From positions 4,306,001-4,370,000 of the forward strand of contig JAPQWV010000028.1 in assembly GCA_027422505.1 (NCBI GenBank): a stretch of 64,000 nt of DNA. Direction: 5' to 3'. This DNA is from Craterostigma plantagineum. Its lineage: Eukaryota > Streptophyta > Magnoliopsida > Lamiales > Linderniaceae. The position numbers were made by a program, and so were the translations under genes. This document shows, in pieces, positions 1 to 11,230 of this stretch (its first letter is position 1; every line of letters starts with the position of its first letter). The notes under the pieces are model-generated. The model saw nothing but the letters and a program-made list of their open reading frames with translations, made no database searches and was not told where the DNA came from.

Positions 1-783
1 CTTGTGTGCTACCTACCTATTAAGGGGAAGCGCAGGTCATTGGTGGGATACATACTAACTCTCGAAGATCCCTTGATAATGACCTGGGAGCGTTTTAAAG
101 AACTTTTCCGCAATAAGTATTTCACTGCTCCCCTCCGTGCCCAGAGGATGAACGAGTTCATCAATCTCCGCCAGGGAACAATGACGGTGGCGGATTATAT
201 TAGGAAATTCGAACAACTTTCCCGATTCGCTACCCACATGGTAAGCACCGACTCGCTGAACGATTTATGGAGGGCTTGAAGCCAGAACTTTACCGTGATG
301 TTGGCATGGCTGGATTCCAAGGAGTTACTTATGCCCAAATGGCGGAACGAGCCTTGATGGCTGAACAAGCTGAAAGCCGAATCGTACGAGCCCAGGAGAT
401 TAAAAGGAAGTTCGAACAAAGACCTAGGGAGGACGGAAATAACTTGAAAAAAACCGTTCATTCCTAAAAATGTGAAACCCAATTTCCAAAATCGACCCGG
501 ACCACCTCAACAAACTAATCCGAATCAGGGGAGACCCCAACCGAATGCACCCGTATGCCCTAAATGTGCACGACGTCATCTAGGCGTCTGTTTCTCCCAA
601 AACGCCACCTGCTTTAAATGTGGCAAGACAGGCCACTACTCTGTAGCATGCCCAGAAAATACATCTAGAAGTCAGGGAACAAACCAGGCCAAGCCGCCGA
701 CAGCACCCGCTCGAGTATACATGCTCACGGCGGAAGAAGCAGAAGATAACCCGCCTATGGCGGCATGTACCCTATCTGTTTAG
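1..783 (+). pseudogene. gag: Ty3/gypsy gag remnant (Tekay/Del-like), frame-broken
   Basis: Capsid/nucleocapsid gene of an LTR retrotransposon; Gag packages the element RNA in cytoplasmic particles. The reading is split into three frames: 4-279 (retrotransposon gag core with ERFKELFRNKYF and QRMNEFINLRQG), 267-467 (continuation, MAERALMAEQAESR) and 472-783. The last piece carries a C-x2-C pair (CPKCARRHLGVC) and a CCHC zinc knuckle CFKCGKTGHYSVAC at about 610-651, the usual order in Tekay-type chromoviruses. The 5' part lies outside the window. The frame breaks near 270 and 468 and a stop at 781-783 mean no full Gag can be made. No protease or pol follows, so this is the residue of an internally deleted element. 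The gag at 61185-61559 (-) has the same core motifs. Confidence 0.9.
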
Positions 784-1096
784 CAAACATTGACTTGCCT
801 TCTAGTGAAATTAAGAACCACACATCTTTTGCATTCACCCTTCGCGTGATAAAACTCAGAATTATTTTCAGCCGACTTGGTTGATACCAATTCAGGTATC
901 GACCTGAATCGTGATCGTAGTAGATAGGTGTTTGAAATAGGAATCCGTACCTGAATTCCTGAAACCTAAGATCCAATAATATCCAGGGTATAATCCTATG
1001 CCCCAATCTTTTGATCATCCTGAGGAAACATATTCATTCGATATCAGAATGGCGCAGCGGAAGCGTGAGGGACGCTAATGATTTTCAATCTCTGAA

Positions 1097-1124
1097 TAAG
1101 AAGAATTTATATAAATTCTTCTTA
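1097..1124. repeat. 28-bp perfect palindrome
   Basis: TAAGAAGAATTTAT is followed directly by its exact reverse complement ATAAATTCTTCTTA, giving a 14-bp arm palindrome with no loop inside the deleted gypsy internal region. Seen directly; function unknown. Confidence 0.9.
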
Positions 1125-1311
1125 GCTCTTCGAGATAATCCGGATTCCACTAACTGAACAATCTTCATGTTTACTCCACCAGGATTCTATTCCTTACGAT
1201 CCTTGGAAATTATTTGAGATTCCTTGATAACTTCCTAGGGTGAATTTCTATCACCCAACCAAGCCAGTTCAACTCCCTACCAATCGTTACCCTGAATTAT
1301 TCCAACCAAAT

Positions 1312-1347
1312 GAATTTCGGGGACGAAATTCTTTTAAGGGGGGAGGA
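1312..1347 (+). promoter_or_regulatory. Polypurine tract with upstream hairpin
   Basis: The purine run AAGGGGGGAGGA sits immediately 5' of the LTR start TGTAATACCCG and is the plus-strand primer site (PPT). Just upstream, GAATTTCG (1312-1319) pairs with CGAAATTC (1324-1331) around a 4-nt loop. The same hairpin-PPT arrangement occurs at 23160-23194, 43071-43105 and 51447-51486. Confidence 0.85.
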
Positions 1348-2801
1348 TGTAATACCCGCAAAATTTAAAGCGGGATTACAGTAGGAAATTTTAGGATAAT
1401 TAGCATTGTAAATGTTCGAATGGAGTTAGTATTCGAACAAGCCCAAATAAAGGTGTATGCAAATAAGAACTTCGGCCCATGACAATACTCTATCTAAATA
1501 TTTTTGGCCAGAATCAATTAGTTAAATGAGAAGGTGTTAAGACCCAAAATTATTTTAATTTTGGCCCAATAATGGTTTTAGGATAAAAATGGATCCTTTC
1601 TCAATCCTAAGGGAAACGTAACGTGTTCATTTGCTATCCCCTCATTAGCTGACCAAAAAGCAATCATTAATATTAAAAGAAGAAAACGTGCAATGAGCAC
1701 TTTCGAATTATAGATAGAGTCTAGATATACACGTACACATATATGATAATACTAGTCCATTTGGAAAGCTTAAGTATACGTGGAGTTATAGGATATTGTC
1801 AAGTTACATCATTGGGAAACTAATAAACTAGGAAAAGAATATGACACGATATGTGAGGGAGAAGATTACTTAGCTTATGAGGAAAACTCACGAAAACCTA
1901 GGACTTCATGTTCATTAATTATATAGTAGAAAGTAAAAGAAAACCCTCATTTTGGTATGAAGCATATGACGAACGTGAACTAACAAGAGGAACAGAGAAC
2001 TTTCGAAATAAAAAGGGGAGAAAGGACTTAGCACAAACAGGAGGAATTCGGTTAGCTTTGGGAAGTAATGTAGGTGAAAATCCTCACCTACAACACGTAA
2101 TCTCATATATTTAATATGCAAATACAGTTCTAATGTTTTATGTGATTTCAAATGATTTATGTATAATTGTTAAAATGATTATGGACTGTACGTGGTTTCT
2201 ATATTAGGTGATGTGAGTGACCGAAATGATAATTATTTGAAGTTTTCGTGGCATAATAATATGAGTTTTTGTTCATGATATCGAGGTGAACTATGTGGTA
2301 TTGTTCGTGACCCTAGATGTTAAAGATTAAATTTTAGATTTTTGGAATGAACCATATTAAGCTCACGTTGGTGTTTATAGGGAATAGTAGAACAAAGACC
2401 GAAGCCCTTGAAGAGTGATAGTGTAATACCGTGTATGTGGTTAAATTATTTTGGGATATGATTACGATTATTTCTTGGACATAAGGTAGATTTCGATATG
2501 AATGAACTGTTGAGTACTCTATATTGAAATTCCTAGGAAGTGCTAGTACTAAGTTTTTGGTAATCAAGAATTGTTTATTGAAGAGATTTCCGCAGTATTA
2601 GTTTTGGACACTTAGGGTTTAGTTAGTTGAAAGTTGACTTCTGAGTAGGATTAGAGTTTTTGATGGATTATTTTAGTCAAGTAAGGACTAATGCTTATAC
2701 TGTAAGTTCTGGTATTGGAACTATTGTTGAGATATTTAAGAGTTGCAATATGGGGTGTGAACAATGTTTAGTATGAAAATGATTACGAAGTTGTGTAGAA
2801 G

Positions 2802-3555
2802 CTCGACATCTATAGGTGCTATTGACGTCGAGATTTGTTTTAAAATGTCGAACTCGTATATACATATCAAAATCATTTCAGGAACATGTCGAGATCTACT
2901 CCCAAGAAAGACCTCGAAATCCTATAATCAAAACTCGACATTCATTTTAAGATCAATCTCGAAATATTGCTTATAATATCAAAACATGTCCAATGAAATT
3001 TCGAAGTCCATATCGAGATTAACTTTACAATGCATTTCGAGATTTATTATCAACATATCGAGAGCCCTATATATGAATGTCGAGATCTTCGTACACCATT
3101 TAAAATGTCGAACCTTTGTACATACATATCGAAATTTATTTTGGGAATTAGCACGAGATTTACTATACAATGTCGAGATCTAATTAACCATGCAACTCGA
3201 GATTTGTCCATCATGTCGAGATTCAACTATAAGGAATGTCGAGATCCATCCAAACCCTAACTCGAGATCTAATGATGTGGAGATCTTTGTGCATGGTTTA
3301 AATATCGAGTTCAGGTAAGTATGATGTCGAGATCCCATAATGAAACCCAAAATTCATGTTAAAGTCCAAAGAACATATCGAGATCTTTATTCATAAATCT
3401 CGACATACACATCTCGAAATCCTTGAGTATTACTTAATTAATGTCGAACCCTTGAATACACTATGTCGAGATTTACCAACCATGTCAAGCTCGAGATCCA
3501 TCCACATGTCGAGATCAAGCTCAAAACCCATTTCGTTAACCATGTCGAGGTCCTT
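2802..3555 (+). repeat. TCGAGAT short-motif array inside the LTR
   Basis: About 29 matches or near matches to a roughly 10-bp motif (TGTCGAGATC, CTCGAAATC, or the inverted CTCGACAT) are spaced about 20-30 bp apart over 750 bp, in otherwise A/T-rich sequence. The same motif recurs at about 17850-18080 in another LTR fragment. Both orientations of the core occur. Confidence 0.75.
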
Positions 3556-4070
3556 AGGAATTTCAAAGTGGCATTTTTCAATTTAAGTCAAAATTCGAAA
3601 CTTTAAGGTTTCGAAATTCATGAAAGTCGAAATTAGGGTTTTCAAATTAAGCCAATTTCGTGAAGTTATAATTAAACTAACAAACCCTAATTTTATATGT
3701 TCCTATATTTAGGATTTGAAGGTTAGCAATTTAGCCGTACGATAAGCTAAGGATACCAGGTAAGTGGAAATCGCAACTACAACACATAATTTTTATGTAC
3801 ATGAAATTATGTGTTATATGCTTTTATGATTTTATGTGATGGGTATATTTGCGTATATTATTTTATGTGAATTCTTACGTGATTTATTTACGTTATACGA
3901 TGACATGACACGCATATTCATGGCATGAGCATATGCACGCACGACTAGTATGAGAGTCAGGGAGATAGCGTGCATGAGTATAAGGTCGCTTAAAAGCGAT
4001 ATGTATATTTTCCGTTATGGGCATTTGTGTCGACTCAATGATGAGTCACGACTCTTCTATGCTACCTAAA

Positions 4071-4355
4071 TATATTACGGCGATTCACGAGGCCGACTGC
4101 CTGATTCACGAGAGGCAGGTATATAAATATATTACGGCGATTCACGAGGCCGACTGCCTGATTCACAAGAGGCAGGTATATAAATATATTACGGCGATTC
4201 ACGAGGCCGACTGCCTGATTTACGAGAGGCAGGTATATTAATATATTACGGCGATTCACGAGGCCGACTGCCTGATTTACGAGAGGCAGGTATATTAATA
4301 TATTACGGCGATTCACGAGGCTGACTGCCTGATTCACGAGAGGCAGGTAAATACC
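4071..4355 (+). repeat. 57-bp minisatellite, five copies, each with a hairpin
   Basis: Copies start at TATATTACGG at 4071, 4128, 4185, 4242 and 4299, an exact 57-bp period with few substitutions. Each unit contains CTGCCT...AGGCAG, able to form a small stem-loop. Because 57 is a multiple of three, the array stays open as a 19-residue repeat in some frames. I treat that as accidental. Confidence 0.95.
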
Positions 4356-5045
4356 CCGTAGCGGGAGATGCAACCTGGAGGATGCGACTCGAGGGTATGA
4401 GCGGCACTGAGGGAACCTCGAGTGTTGGCGACCTCGTAGTAAGCTACCAGTGAGAAGCGCCCGTGTGTCAGACCGCATTGGGATGGAAAGGCGCCTTAGG
4501 GTTAAACGAAATTTGTGTGCCCGGGTTAGCCTCTCAATGGGAACGCATTGGGATTGAAAGGCACTAGTAGCCTCTCAATGTGGACCATATTGGGATTGAA
4601 AGGCACCATAGGAATAAGCACAAATGGAGTACTCTGGTTTAGCCTCCCAGTGTGTGTACTGCCACTTAATTATACCCTTAGGGGTTTGAGCTCTATATGG
4701 TGCATAGTAAGATTGAAAGCCGAAGGGGCCCAAATATGAAATGAAAAGAACGAGAAGGATGAGAGAAGTCTATAGCATTGGCGCGAATGCCTTCGCTATT
4801 TAGGTCACGTGCATTGCATGCATGGTTTTCACTTACTGAGCTTTATAAGCTCATTCCATGTTTTTATGTGTTGTAGAACCCCGCGATCACGGTACGTGAC
4901 ATTTTCACGGCGAGGCCAACTTTTGAAGCTTCCGGGGGCTTTTGAGATGGAAGTGTGTGCATGGATGCGACCTCGTGGAGGCCCAGTAGATAGATTTATT
5001 TTGACCCACATGCGCGCTTTCCTATGTAAATAGGACAGAGATCTT

Positions 5046-5175
5046 ATTTCGACGGATTTTCCGTCGAAATTCAGAAATAAAAAATTATAATATTATTCAT
5101 TTCGACGGATTTTCCGTCGAAATTCAAAAATAAAAAATTTTATAATATTGTACATTTCGACGGATTTTCCCACTA
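5046..5175 (+). repeat. 53-55-bp tandem repeat with inverted repeat
   Basis: ATTTCGACGG starts at 5046, 5099 and 5154. The first two units carry ATTTCGACGGA and TCCGTCGAAAT separated by 3 nt (11-bp arms); the third is cut off after the left arm. It lies near the 3' end of the LTR. Confidence 0.85.
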
Positions 5176-5314
5176 TGATTTTGTAGGAACAGTTACGATT
5201 CCTTTTTATAAAAGGAAAAATTTTATACGGAATCTCGTACGATCTATTTCATTATTAGGACATTAGTCGCGTAGCCTAGTTAAGAAAGTAGTGGTGGAAG
5301 GCGGGGCTGCCACA

Positions 5315-6646
5315 CACATTCAACTAAATCAAGTATTTAAAGTCAACCCTAAAATACATAAATCGACAGAAAAATACTCAATGTTAGCTCTAAAATACTG
5401 GTTTTTATCCAGAAAATACTTTAATGGAAGCCATTTTTATTCGAGAAAAATCCTGTAACGAGTGGTGATGATAATCGGGGAAAAAACCAAATTAAACTCC
5501 ATTAATCCTGTGCAGCTCTCTCTCTCGCTTTCTCTCGTTGTCGTTGGCATGTTTCCAAGAGCTCTGAATGCTCGAGCTAACTCCTCCTTTTCATGCTGGG
5601 GCATCTATCAATCAGAGCAGTAAACATGACTTCGTTCACCTTACTATCCTTCTCTTTGAGAGTGTAATAACTCACAAGCTTTATTAGTTACCCCTTTTCT
5701 ATATAAATCCTTCATGTAAGAATGCGAAACGCATATCTGTATCACCCATCGTACATTGTCCATGAACCAGAAAGAAGCTTAAATGGATTTTTTTTCAATC
5801 ATCTTGGCAGGAAGTATCATTTCTTTGTGCGGCTTATCCATTAATTTGTATATGCGTAGCATAGCTGTATTTGGATGAAGTGGGTTTTAGTATCTGCCGT
5901 GCATCGCGTGTTTTTTATATACATTAATTTGTTTTCTTTATTTATTTGTTTGGGAAAGACAATGGGCAGTATTGTAATTTAGCACCAAGGGAGTTTTAAC
6001 TAAAATTTCGCCTAATGTCAGTACTAGATCACAAAATTAAATATGTAGGGACTGATTCCTATGACCAAACTCTGTTTAGGTATTTTTATCTAAATTACTC
6101 TATAAAAATTCCCCCAAGCAAGAGACATGATTACAATCCATCACTTAATCGCATATCAAATTAAAATTTCCCAAATTATATTGATTAATCCTAAGTACTG
6201 ATTTGATTAATATATTACTTAAGTGTGGTTCGCTTAAAAAGAAATATATATCCTACACTAATATCCATTTATGAAATTTAAAATACCAAGTAAATAATGC
6301 AACTAAAACATTTAATTAAAAACAACCTTAGGCGTCAATCTCATTAATACAACAATCAAAGGTATCTAATGAAAATAAATTAAAACATCGTGTTCATTAT
6401 AATAGGATACTGGACCAAGTACCAACTTCATCGCATCTAATGGTTGCCATGAGTTGTCTCGTTTTATTAAAAAAAATCCACTTTTCTCTTTCATCATGTT
6501 ATGAAGTCAAAGCTTAATTGAAGAAATGAAAACAGCACCTCCTTCGTTCGATTCAGTCCTATACATCTAATTACTAACTTGGGTAAATTCCATATATACC
6601 CCTTCAGTATATTACAATTCAATCCCTATATTCTTTACACGCCTCC
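5315..6646. other. Unassigned A/T-rich sequence
   Basis: This stretch after the LTR has no reading frame of note and no recognised domain, terminal repeat or RNA gene. A short CT-rich run occurs at about 5513-5540. It may be host intergenic DNA or decayed repeat; I cannot tell which. Confidence 0.5.
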
Positions 6647-7527
6647 TCAAGTTTGTGGCTTGTATAAGTTCAAAACCCCAAACCTGGATAGAAGATAATC
6701 AAATTGTGATTTGCTGAGGGGTTTGGTTAATAAATCCGCTGGCTGTTCTTGTGATTTGATGTACACGGTCTTGATGAGCTTTTGTCGGATCTTTTCTCTT
6801 ACGAAGTGGCAACCGACTTCAATATGCTTCGTCTTCTCATGAAAGACGGGATCTGCTGCTGTTTGAATTGCAGATTTGCTATCGGTGTACAATGCTACTG
6901 TACCTAAATCACATACACCAAAATCTTTCATTAAACTGATTAACCATAATCTTTTAGCATTTACCATTGCCATTGCACGATATTCTGCCTCCACCGAACT
7001 TCTTGAAACCGTGCTTCGCTTCTTCGTCTTCCATCAGCGAATCTCCCAAGAATACGGCGTAACCTGTCAAAGATCTTCTCGATATTGGACAAGAAGCCTA
7101 ATCCGCATAACAATATTCCTTTAACGACAATGAGCTATTAGCTTTAAGTAGAATACCTAAGCTTGGATTTCCGTTTAGATATCTCAACACTCTATACATA
7201 GTATCCAAATGGGATTCCTTGGCTTATGCATAAATTGCGAAAGAATTTGAACGACGTAACTGAAATCTGGTCTAGTAAGGCAAAGATAAATCAATTTTCC
7301 AACAATCTTTTGATATATGCTCATTTCTTTAATCAGAGGATCTACAGCATCGTCAATAGCTTCATCATATAACTTGTTGTTTTGATCAATGGGAATGCTC
7401 AAGGGCTTAGAGGCTAACATTCCAGTCTTAATCAATAATTCTAGTGTGTATTTTCTTTGGTTCAATGCAATTCCCTCATTTGACCTAGCTACTTCAATGC
7501 CTAAAACATATCTAAGTTCTCTCTAAA
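6647..7527 (-). pseudogene. pol: Ty1/copia RT end and RNase H fragment
   Basis: This is the C-terminal part of a copia pol polyprotein. On the minus strand, 7465-7184 encodes the end of RT and the connection (NQRKYTLELL, VGKLIYLCLTRPDFSY). The region 7183-6995 continues in broken frames (RYLNGNPSLGILLKANS, a stop after YCYAD, then SRRSLTGYAVFLGDS). The piece 6994-6647 holds the RNase H end: MEAEYRAMA, the acidic-site context LYTDSKSAIQ, HEKTKHIEVGCHFVREK and the LLTKPLSKSQF tail. The upstream end is cut by the 3' tail of LINE-1 at about 7528. The rest of this element is not found on the far side of the LINEs. Lineage is not assigned. Confidence 0.88.
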
Positions 7528-7567
7528 TTTTTTTTTTTTTTTTTGTTTTTTTTGTTTTTTTTTTTTT
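7528..7567 (-). repeat. Poly(A) tail of LINE-1 (T run on the given strand)
   Basis: Forty bases of T broken only by two G residues, marking the 3' end of a target-primed insertion on the minus strand. Confidence 0.95.
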
Positions 7568-7620
7568 GAAAAGGTCAGTAAAATTAAGGACAAATGTTTG
7601 GGTACATCATAGAGAGAACG

Positions 7621-10600
7621 CTACCAAGCTATACGCCAAATCCTACGCAAAGATAACAACTGTAACTGATATCTCAATGCTACCATACATAGACGCATAC
7701 GAATCAAATGGAGGATGTCTTCAATAAGTAGCTCAGCTGTCCGCGAACAGCCCTCCTTCCACCTCCGATTTCGCTCCAACCAAAGGTGATAGACCAAGGA
7801 TGCCAACAGATGTCGATATGCAGCCTTATGTAGGTGGCGACCCCGCCAACGTCTAGCAGCCCAGTTAAGGCCACTTGACCACTCCCTATAAGGCCAATGG
7901 AACCGTACCTTGCGCTTGAGCAGCCCTAAGCAAGTCTGTGAAAAAGGACAGTCAAATAGGAGATGTTGTGTGGTTTCATTGGCCTCAGCACATAGCACAC
8001 ACTCCGTCGTTCCCGCCGCCGCAGCTATCCACGCCTTGTCTCTCGTCGCCCATCGATCACGAATCGCCAACCATAGTATGAAGTCATGGCGCGGGATGCT
8101 CAGACAGCCTCCAAGCAGTACAGCCCACCCCACGCGCGGACGTGATAGTCTCAGCACATTACGGGCCGATCGCGTGGTAAAGGTACCATCCGGCGTGGCA
8201 GTCCAACGGATGGAATCACAAGAAAATGGCTGGACTGGCGGGAGACCGGGCAGAATCTCGAGGCATTCAGCTGATGTTAGGGCTGGCCAGTGCCAGCCAT
8301 TCTCATCGATAACCGCGCTGAGGCGGGAATCAAGGGGCAGCCCCATCACCATCGGCCCTCGTGGAAATCGCTCTATTAATGGCGCATCAGTCAACCATGG
8401 ATCGAGCCACATCAGGATCGTCTCCCCGTTGCCCACTCGAAACTGCACCAGACTTCGGAAGAGAGGACGCAATTTGAGCAGCTTGTTCCAAATCCACGCA
8501 GCGCGAGGGGACGGCTTTGCACACCATAAAGACTGGGTCATCAATCGTGTGCATAGCAGCCACTGTACCCATATCGACCCACTGTCTCGTGTGGCCAGGC
8601 GCCATAACTGTTTGAGCAGCATAGCCCGGTTGTCGACCTCTAAGGATCGTAGGCCAAGACCGCCCTCTACTTTTGGGAGACAAACATCAGTCCACGCCAC
8701 CTTCGCTGAACCCGCCCAAAGGAACTTCCTAATTTTCTTCTCAATTTCCCGTAGAACCCCTTTGGGTAAGAGGAAAACAGCAGCCCAATAGATGTGGATA
8801 GATAGCAGTATGGACTGGGTCAACTGTAACCGCCCGGCATACGATAAGGACCGGTTCAGCCACGCCCCCAACCGTCGGTCCACACTCTGAAGTAGTGGTA
8901 GGCAGTCATGGGATGTCAGTCGCGAGGTGATTAGAGGCACTCCTAGATACCGCACCGGTAAGTGTCCGAGAGGGAATCCCATAATCGCCTGAAGCGCTGA
9001 GGATAAGGCTCCAGCTCGCTTTGACAGGAACATTTCACTTTTCTGCAGATTGGCCCTCAATCCCGACAGTTGAGCAAACTCTTCCAGCCCATCTTTGAGG
9101 AGGCTGACCGACGTGGTGTCCGCGTGGGAGAACAAGAGAAGATCGTCCGCGAAGGTTAGCATAAACAGCGACAGAGGTTCACAGCGCCAGTGGAAGCGAA
9201 AACCACTCCCCTCGCCTGTCCTCTGTCTCAAAATTCCATGCAGCACCTCCATGACTAGTGTAAACAAGTACGGTGAGATCGGGTCGCCTTGCCGTAAACC
9301 CCGCCGCCCTGCAAAGAACCCTCTCGAGCAGCCGTTGATGTTGATAGAAAACTTCGTGGTGGTAATGCAAGTCTGAATCCAGCCAATAAACTTGGGATGG
9401 AAGTGCAGCCCGCGCAAGACTGCCACAATGAAGTCCCACTCTACACGGTCATACGCCTTTGCAATATCAACTTTGAACGAAACCCGACCCGGGAGGTGGG
9501 CTACGTTGTACCCATGGCAGAGTTCTTGCGCCAATAGTATGTTATCAGAAATGCTTCGGCCTGGGATAAAAGCATTTTGTGTCGTGTGCACCAGTTTGGC
9601 AAGTCTCCCCTTAAGTCGATTCGCTAGCACCTTGGAAATGACCTTATATATGACATTGCAGCAAGAGATTGGCCGAAACGCCGATGCCCGACGGGCGTCC
9701 GTACCCTTCGGGATAAGGGCAATAAGAGTACTATTGAGCTCCTTTAGGAGAGAGCCAGTTCTGAAGAAATCCATCACTGCTGATGTGAAGTCCGTGCCAA
9801 CGATGTGCCAAGCTGCTTTAAAGAAAGCGGAGGTATACCCGTCCGGCCCCGGCGCTTTATCATCTTTGATAGAAAACAACGCTGCCCTGATTTCGGCAGA
9901 GGTAACAGGTAGGACCATGTCCCCAGCCTCCGCAGGTGTTAAGGCAGTAGGTAGATACCTCCCCACCTCTGCCAACGTGTTGAGACTTTGCCGACAGGTT
10001 TGTCCCAACAGATCTGTGTAGAACCGGAGTATCTCATCTGTCACTTTCTCATCCCCTTCTATACTCGCCCCTTGGTCATCCTCAAGGCAAAAGATCCGAT
10101 TTGCAGCTTGTCGGGTTGCAATCTTCTTAAAGAAAAAAGCAGTACACTGGTCACCTTCTTTGAGCCACGCCAGTTTCGCACGCTGTCGATACGATACGTG
10201 CTCCATCTCCACGGCTTGTGCATACAGTCCTCGGCACTCAGCCTCCAGCTGTTGGAATCGCGCGTCGCGTGGATATATGGTTGTGAACTCCTGGGCCACG
10301 TCCAGAAACCTCTTCGCCTCTGTAGCTGTGGCTGTTAAGTTGCCAAGTTCCGTCCGTAACTTCTTGAGTCTCGGCTTTAGCAACTTCAAGCGTTTGACAA
10401 GGGCAAACATTGGTACACCCGCGCATGGCTGTTGCCAACATACCTCCACCAATGAGAGGAATCGCGGGTCCTTCGTCAGACAGTTATCGAACCGAAATGC
10501 AGCTGCTTTGTGCGGTGCTGTAGGCACACTCGTCAGGACGAGGGGGCTATGGTCTGAGGTCGCCGGCAATTCACAAGTATATTGCACGCCAGGGAAATGT

Positions 10601-11230
10601 GCAAACCAAGCAGGGTTGGCGACCACTCGATCAAGACGACGCCAAATCGCAGCCGGGCCCGTCTGGTGATTATACCATGTAAAGTACGGCCCCACGGATG
10701 GAACCCGGCTGAGATCAGATTGTGTTAAGCAATTTTGAAACTCCCCCCATTCGGCTGGGTTTGGTGATCGCGCCTCTCGCCTCGTGTGCGCCCAAGATTG
10801 CATTAAAATCGCCTAGGGCTAGCCAAGGGCTGCTTGCATAAGATTGGGAAATATCAATAAGCTCCCGCCACAGGTCCTGTCGTTCCACTCGCTGATTCGA
10901 GCCATAAACTATCGATAGGGCAGTCTCCTCCCCATCCACTAATGATTTGATTTTGCAATGAATCGCTTGAGGCGAGATTTTGTCGATAACCACCGTAGCA
11001 TATCGAGCATCCCAGCCCACCCAAATTCTTGAGCCCGGCCCCGTGTCATAGTCAAAATACCAACTCCATGCCTCTACAGATTGTGATGTAGGTTCCGCAT
11101 TTGCTGCCGAGACTCGCGTCTCAACGAGTCCCAACAACCTGATGTCATGTTTCCGAACCAGCTCCCGCACTGCCGCTCTGTGGTCTAATCTGTTTAGACC
11201 ACGCACATTCCAGACGGAGATGTGTATCAT
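7621..11230 (-). pseudogene. LINE-1 ORF2 (endonuclease, reverse transcriptase, zf-RVT), one frameshift
   Basis: ORF2 nicks target DNA and reverse-transcribes the element RNA there. 11230-10715 holds the apurinic-type endonuclease N-terminus (VWNVRGLNRLDHRAAV, LVETRVS, LGDFNAIL). 10803-7621 is a 1060-residue open frame with the end of the endonuclease (LPATSDHSPLVL), RT motifs (DDKAPGPDGY, FRPISCCNVIYKVISK, LRQGDPISPYLFTLV, catalytic FADDLLLFSHA) and the C-terminal zf-RVT block (CVLCAEANETTQHLLFDC), ending WRIAW. The two frames meet at a C run on the given strand, 10743-10748, so one base of length change separates them. Apart from that lesion the roughly 1200-codon frame is open. Its start overlaps the ORF1 stop (ATGA at 11230-11227). 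Either a recent mutation or an assembly error in the homopolymer would explain it. Confidence 0.9.

Larger units (their letters stand above)
784..1347 (+). other. Residual internal region of the gag-only gypsy element
   Basis: Between the gag stop and the LTR there is no protease, RT or integrase. Only the last codons of a pol gene are visible at about 1284-1333: translated, they read RYPELFQPNEFRGRNSF, the tail that follows the chromodomain in related elements here (KYPELF at 43045-43066; related tail on the minus strand at about 51480-51520). This suggests that most of pol was removed by internal deletion while the end next to the polypurine tract was kept. The rest (784-1280) is A/T-rich sequence with no recognised domain. 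Confidence 0.7.
1348..5314 (+). repeat. 3' LTR of the gag-only gypsy element (about 3.97 kb)
   Basis: The start is fixed by the PPT and the TGTAATACCCGC terminus. The end is placed at GCTGCCACA (5306-5314), which resembles the GTCGCCACA ends of the other gypsy LTRs here (20314 on the minus strand, 45645 on the plus). The LTR is unusually long and contains three blocks of internal repetition: a TCGAGAT-motif array, a 57-bp minisatellite and a 53-55-bp repeat with a hairpin. It also contains CCCGC(1355-1359)/GCGGG(1370-1374), a hairpin at the LTR tip. The matching 5' LTR lies outside the window, so the end and the target duplication cannot be tested. Confidence 0.75.

Noticed and set aside
3030..3586. 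Short plus-strand frames in the first LTR
   Set aside because: They run through the TCGAGAT motif array and encode only the repeat.
4071..4355. Regular direct repeats that might suggest a CRISPR array
   Set aside because: The whole 57-bp unit is repeated with no variable spacers, inside an LTR of a plant element. It is a minisatellite.
5315..6646. Search for a host gene or tRNA in the unassigned gap
   Set aside because: No open frame of useful length, no domain and no cloverleaf-like sequence seen by eye; left unassigned.
7910..8791. Long plus-strand open frame (293 codons) within LINE-1
   Set aside because: It is antisense to the LINE-1 RT/zf-RVT frame, has no recognisable domain, and its openness follows from the GC-rich coding strand opposite.
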